Assembly: GCF_024362805.1 (NCBI RefSeq)
Contig: NZ_CP093299.1
Location: forward strand, 1,116,001 to 1,180,000
From: Salipaludibacillus sp. LMS25
GTDB taxonomy: Bacteria; Bacillota; Bacilli; Bacillales; Salisediminibacteriaceae
Reading direction: 5' to 3'
DNA: 64,000 nucleotides
Shown here: piece after piece, positions 60,917-64,000 of the stretch
Position numbering within the stretch: the stretch's first letter is position 1
Layout: every line of letters starts with the position of its first letter
The notes under the pieces: model-generated
The model's database searches: none
What the model was told of the DNA's origin: nothing
The model's input: the letters and a program-made list of their open reading frames with translations, nothing else
Translations under genes and position numbers: made by a program

Positions 60917-62416
60917 TTAGAGAGAACGATACGGTTTAAGGTCAGCGGAGATGTCTTTTGTTTGGTTATACACTCGTTGGTAGATGCCAAATAAGTCACG
61001 ATAAGCAGCAACGCGTTCAGCATTCGGTTCATACTGTTCGCTTTCGTCAATAAAATGATCTGAACACGCCTTTAATGAAGAGAACCAGCCTAGTCCGTAA
61101 GCGGCCAGCATCGCAGCTCCCATTCCCGGTCCTTGTTCAGTTTTTAATTTCACGACCGTGGCGTTAAAAATATCCGCTTGGATTTGCAACCATAAATCAC
61201 TTTTTGCCCCGCCACCAGTGCACACTATTTTGTCCACGGTCTTGCCATGCTCTCTGAATAACTCTACTGTTTCATTCAATGAGAATGTCACCCCTTCAAT
61301 GACCGCCCGAGTAAAATCACCTAGTGAATGTCCGGAATGGACACCTATAAAGCTTCCCCGAATATCCGCATCGGCATGGGGAGTTCGTTCCCCGACGAGG
61401 TAAGGCGTGAATAGGAGTCCTCTCGCTCCAGGTGGAGATGTTTCAGCTTCTTTCACTAATTCTTCAAACGATTTATGAGGTGCAAACGTGTCCTTGAACC
61501 AATTTAAACTATAACCTGCCGCAAGCGTTACTCCCATCGTATAAAAGGCTGACTCTTCTCCATGGTTAAAGTAATGGACACGACCATTAAAATCTTTATC
61601 CCCATCTTCTTCATAGGCTAAAACCACACCTGACGTGCCCGTACTGCTTAATGTGATACCTTCTTGTAAAATGCCTGTTCCTATGGCACCACATGCATTA
61701 TCTGCACCACCAGCAAAGACAGCTACATGAGAAGAAAGCCCACATTTTTTTGCTATGTCTTCACGCAACACCCCCACTTTTTCGTGAGATGCGACGAGTG
61801 GCGGGCACAAGGTTAGCGGCACACCTGTCTTTTCACACATTTCCTGACTCCACGTCTTGTTTGCCACGTTTAATAGGAGAGTACCTGCCGCATCAGAATA
61901 ATCCATGTGTACAGCGCCTGTTAAACGATACCTCACATAATCTTTTGGTAATAAAAACGTAACTGCTTCATTGAATAATTCAGGCTCATATTTTTTCACC
62001 CACATGAGTTTCGGTAACGTAAACCCTTCAAGTGCTGGATTTTTTGTGATTGTATGAAGTAAGTCGACTCCCACTTTTTGTTCAATCTCTCGACATTGTT
62101 CTGTCGTTCGCGTATCATTCCATAAGATGGCACGACGTAACGGCTGATTCTCTGCATCTAAGAGAACTAAGCCATGCATTTGACCCGAAAAACTGATACC
62201 TTCAATTTTTTCTCGGTCAGATAAGTTTTTCGTGATAGCTTTGATGGCGTTAATCGTTCCGTTCACCCAATCTTCAGGATCTTGTTCACTATGCCCCGAT
62301 TTCTCTTGGAAAAGCGGGTACTCGGTAACAGCTTCTGTCACGACAGCCCCATCTTGATTAACTAACAACACCTTCACTGCGCTCGTGCCTAAGTCTACTC
62401 CTAAAACATACCCCAT
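60917..62416 (-). CDS. xylB: Xylulokinase
   Basis: A 499-aa FGGY-family kinase that phosphorylates D-xylulose to xylulose-5-phosphate. N-terminal phosphate loop GVDLGTSAVKVLLVNQDG (5-22, in two blocks), substrate Asp in GGADNACGAIGTG, and the C-terminal FGGY motif GVTFSLNETVELFR with TGGGAKSDLWLQI. ATG 62416 follows GGAGGAGACAAGC. Second gene of xylAB. Confidence 0.95.
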   Translation of the reverse strand: MGYVLGVDLGTSAVKVLLVNQDGAVVTEAVTEYPLFQEKSGHSEQDPEDWVNGTINAIKAITKNLSDREKIEGISFSGQMHGLVLLDAENQPLRRAILWNDTRTTEQCREIEQKVGVDLLHTITKNPALEGFTLPKLMWVKKYEPELFNEAVTFLLPKDYVRYRLTGAVHMDYSDAAGTLLLNVANKTWSQEMCEKTGVPLTLCPPLVASHEKVGVLREDIAKKCGLSSHVAVFAGGADNACGAIGTGILQEGITLSSTGTSGVVLAYEEDGDKDFNGRVHYFNHGEESAFYTMGVTLAAGYSLNWFKDTFAPHKSFEELVKEAETSPPGARGLLFTPYLVGERTPHADADIRGSFIGVHSGHSLGDFTRAVIEGVTFSLNETVELFREHGKTVDKIVCTGGGAKSDLWLQIQADIFNATVVKLKTEQGPGMGAAMLAAYGLGWFSSLKACSDHFIDESEQYEPNAERVAAYRDLFGIYQRVYNQTKDISADLKPYRSL

Positions 62417-62442
62417 CTGCTTGTCTCCTCCAGTGAGAAAGG

Positions 62443-62469
62443 GGCGTGTCTTAAGTATGACAAGCCCCT
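62443..62469 (-). other. Hairpin between xylA and xylB
   Basis: Minus strand GGGGCTTGTC pairs with GACACGCCCC, with a short T run after it. Likely an mRNA processing or partial termination site that lowers xylB relative to xylA. Confidence 0.5.
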
Positions 62470-62493
62470 AATTATTTTAATGACAGCTACAGA

Positions 62494-63816
62494 TTATAGC
62501 TCATTCACACGTAATAAATACTGATTTAATTGGGCTTTTATTTTTTCAACTTGGCCTGATGCCACCTCAATTGTATCCAATTGAAGGGCATGTTGCTCTA
62601 GCTCTTTGAAATTTGTGTTTCCAGCGGTAATTTTCTCGCCTATAGCGGATTTAAAGGTGGCGTAACGGTTATTAACTATCGTTTCAAAGAAGTTATCTTC
62701 AATTAATTTATTGGCGACTTTAAGGCCAATGGCAAATGCGTCCATGCCGGCAATGTGGGCATGAAACAAGTCTTGTGGCGCAAATGATCCACGTCGTACT
62801 TTGGCATCAAAGTTTAATCCTCCTCTGCCAAGACCGCCATTTTTCAAAATTTCATACATAGCTAGTGTGGTGGCGTAAAGGTCAGTAGGGAATTCATCCG
62901 TATCCCAGCCAAGTAACGTGTCTCCTTGGTTAGCATCAACCGATCCGAGCATGCCGTTCGTTCGTGCTACACGCAATTCATGCTCAAACGTATGTCCTGC
63001 TAATGTGGCATGGTTCGCTTCGATATTAAACTTAAAATCTTGTTCCAGTCCGTACTGATGTAAAAATGCCGTTGCTGTTGCCACATCGAAGTCATACTGA
63101 TGGGTCGTCGGTTCTTTTGGCTTAGGCTCAATTAAGAACTGAGCATCAAAGCCAATTTCTTTCGCGTAATCAAGCGCCATATGGTAAAATTTAGCCAAGT
63201 TATCTAATTCAAGCTTTAAGTCTGTATTTAGTAATGTTTCATAGCCTTCTCTTCCACCCCAAAACACGTAGTTTTCTGCGCCTAACTCTTTTCCTACTTC
63301 TAATCCTTTCTTAACTTTCGCCGCCGAGTAAGCGTATACATTTGCATCGTTAGCTGTGGCTGCACCATGGGTAAATCTTGGGTGTGTAAACATATTAGCT
63401 GTATTCCATAGCAGTTTCGTTCGACTCGTTTTCATATAGTCCTTTATCATCGCCACAATCACATCAAGGTTGTCATTTGTTTCTTTTAACGAGCTTCCTT
63501 CAGGTGCCACATCTACATCATGGAAGCAAAAATAAGGCACATCAAGCTTTTCGAACAATTCAAATGCCGCTTCTACTCTCGCCTTTGCTTGATCCATGCC
63601 GCTTAAGTGGTCCCATGGCCGTAATGCTGTGCCAGCTCCAAACGGATCCCCACCATCTCCCGTTAAGGTGTGCCAATAAGCAACAGAAAACGTTAAATGC
63701 TCTTTCATGGATTTTCCGCCAACTTTTTCTTCAGCATTATAGTACTTAAATGCAAATGGATTGGTAGATTGATAACCTTCAAACTTAATTTTAGGGACGT
63801 TAGTAAAATATGCCAT
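62494..63816 (-). CDS. xylA: Xylose isomerase
   Basis: A 440-aa class II xylose isomerase that converts D-xylose to D-xylulose with two divalent metals. Signatures: [13 protein letters not shown] (catalytic His), [28 protein letters not shown], and metal-site residues in [12 protein letters not shown] and [17 protein letters not shown]. Length fits. ATG 63816 after ATGGAGGG. It is the first gene of xylAB, with an operator-like palindrome just upstream. Confidence 0.97.
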   Translation of the reverse strand: MAYFTNVPKIKFEGYQSTNPFAFKYYNAEEKVGGKSMKEHLTFSVAYWHTLTGDGGDPFGAGTALRPWDHLSGMDQAKARVEAAFELFEKLDVPYFCFHDVDVAPEGSSLKETNDNLDVIVAMIKDYMKTSRTKLLWNTANMFTHPRFTHGAATANDANVYAYSAAKVKKGLEVGKELGAENYVFWGGREGYETLLNTDLKLELDNLAKFYHMALDYAKEIGFDAQFLIEPKPKEPTTHQYDFDVATATAFLHQYGLEQDFKFNIEANHATLAGHTFEHELRVARTNGMLGSVDANQGDTLLGWDTDEFPTDLYATTLAMYEILKNGGLGRGGLNFDAKVRRGSFAPQDLFHAHIAGMDAFAIGLKVANKLIEDNFFETIVNNRYATFKSAIGEKITAGNTNFKELEQHALQLDTIEVASGQVEKIKAQLNQYLLRVNEL

Positions 63817-63858
63817 AATAAACCCTCCATTTTATAGATATATTTCATTGCTAATGTC

Positions 63859-63902
63859 ATTTTATCAGTATATACTTAGTTTGTCTATTGAATTAACTAA
63901 GT
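63859..63902 (-). promoter_or_regulatory. xylAB promoter with XylR-type operator
   Basis: A perfect 8-bp inverted repeat ACTTAGTT...AACTAAGT (63874-63902; core TTAGTTTGTCTATTG) resembles the XylR operator of Bacillus. On the minus strand TAGACA (63882-63887), 17 nt, TAAAAT (63859-63864) form a promoter whose -35 lies inside the operator. A second candidate promoter (TTGAAA...AATAGA) begins further upstream. A xylR gene is not in the window. Confidence 0.8.
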
Positions 63903-64000
63903 GTTTTTTCAACGTTTAGGGTTACATTATAATTTTTCTAAAAGGCACTCTTCCTTCCTTACAGGCGTCAGTGATGTTTTCTTTTCACACTCATTTGTCT

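Noticed and set aside
60592-61050. 152-codon minus-strand ORF across repeat A9 and the end of xylB
   Set aside because: It runs through a repeat and the xylB terminator and overlaps xylB in another frame; no ribosome site and no protein-like pattern.

Overview
The window looks like chromosome of an alkaliphilic, low-GC Gram-positive bacterium of the Bacillaceae. Three things point there: the conserved Bacillus order hprK-lgt-yvoD-ppaX-yvoF / yvlBCD / uvrBA / minJ-ctpB / ftsEX / cccB / prfB-secA / hpf; sigma-W, sigma-H and SOS-type promoters; and a secreted GH5 mannanase of the type I recall from Bacillus (Salipaludibacillus) agaradhaerens. The species is an inference; the family placement is firm. 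Housekeeping genes lie almost entirely on the minus strand.

Layout. 0-31 kb is core genome: the HPr kinase/phosphatase operon, a sigma-W envelope-stress operon, SOS-controlled uvrBA, division and cell-wall genes (minJ, ctpB, an M23 murein hydrolase, ftsEX), cytochrome c, prfB with its programmed +1 frameshift, and secA. Between secA and hpf sits a plus-strand glucose PTS module, glcT-ptsG, with a recognisable RNA antiterminator overlapping a terminator. 32-39 kb is an AT-rich accessory island on the plus strand: a small SSB, then a secreted, strongly cationic protein followed by three small membrane proteins, an ABC ATPase and a lipoprotein, then a decayed partial duplication of the front of that operon. 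39-55 kb is a complete beta-mannan utilisation cluster: secreted GH5 mannanase, CE7 esterase, ABC importer without ATPase, two GH113 mannanases, GH27 alpha-galactosidase, 2-epimerase, two GH130 phosphorylases, a LacI regulator and a YesL-like protein. Three of its promoters carry the same CG-centred operator in the -35/-10 spacer. 55-60.5 kb holds a tandem array of 1.19-1.20 kb units: a 250-aa membrane-anchored protein plus the N-terminal stub of a lipase-like protein, ending in one full-length alpha/beta-hydrolase gene. This resembles a polymorphic effector/protector locus and is the best candidate for an undescribed system. 60.9-63.8 kb is xylAB under a probable XylR operator.

The intergenic space is seeded with structured repeats: family A (nine copies, six full at about 158-168 bp and three short at about 55 bp, all on the same strand), family B (six copies sharing A's head hairpin) and family C (two copies). 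The short A copies look like deletions between an internal 11-bp direct repeat. Repeats flank the island duplication. A degenerate IS3-type remnant lies upstream of ftsE. No tRNA, rRNA or CRISPR array was seen.
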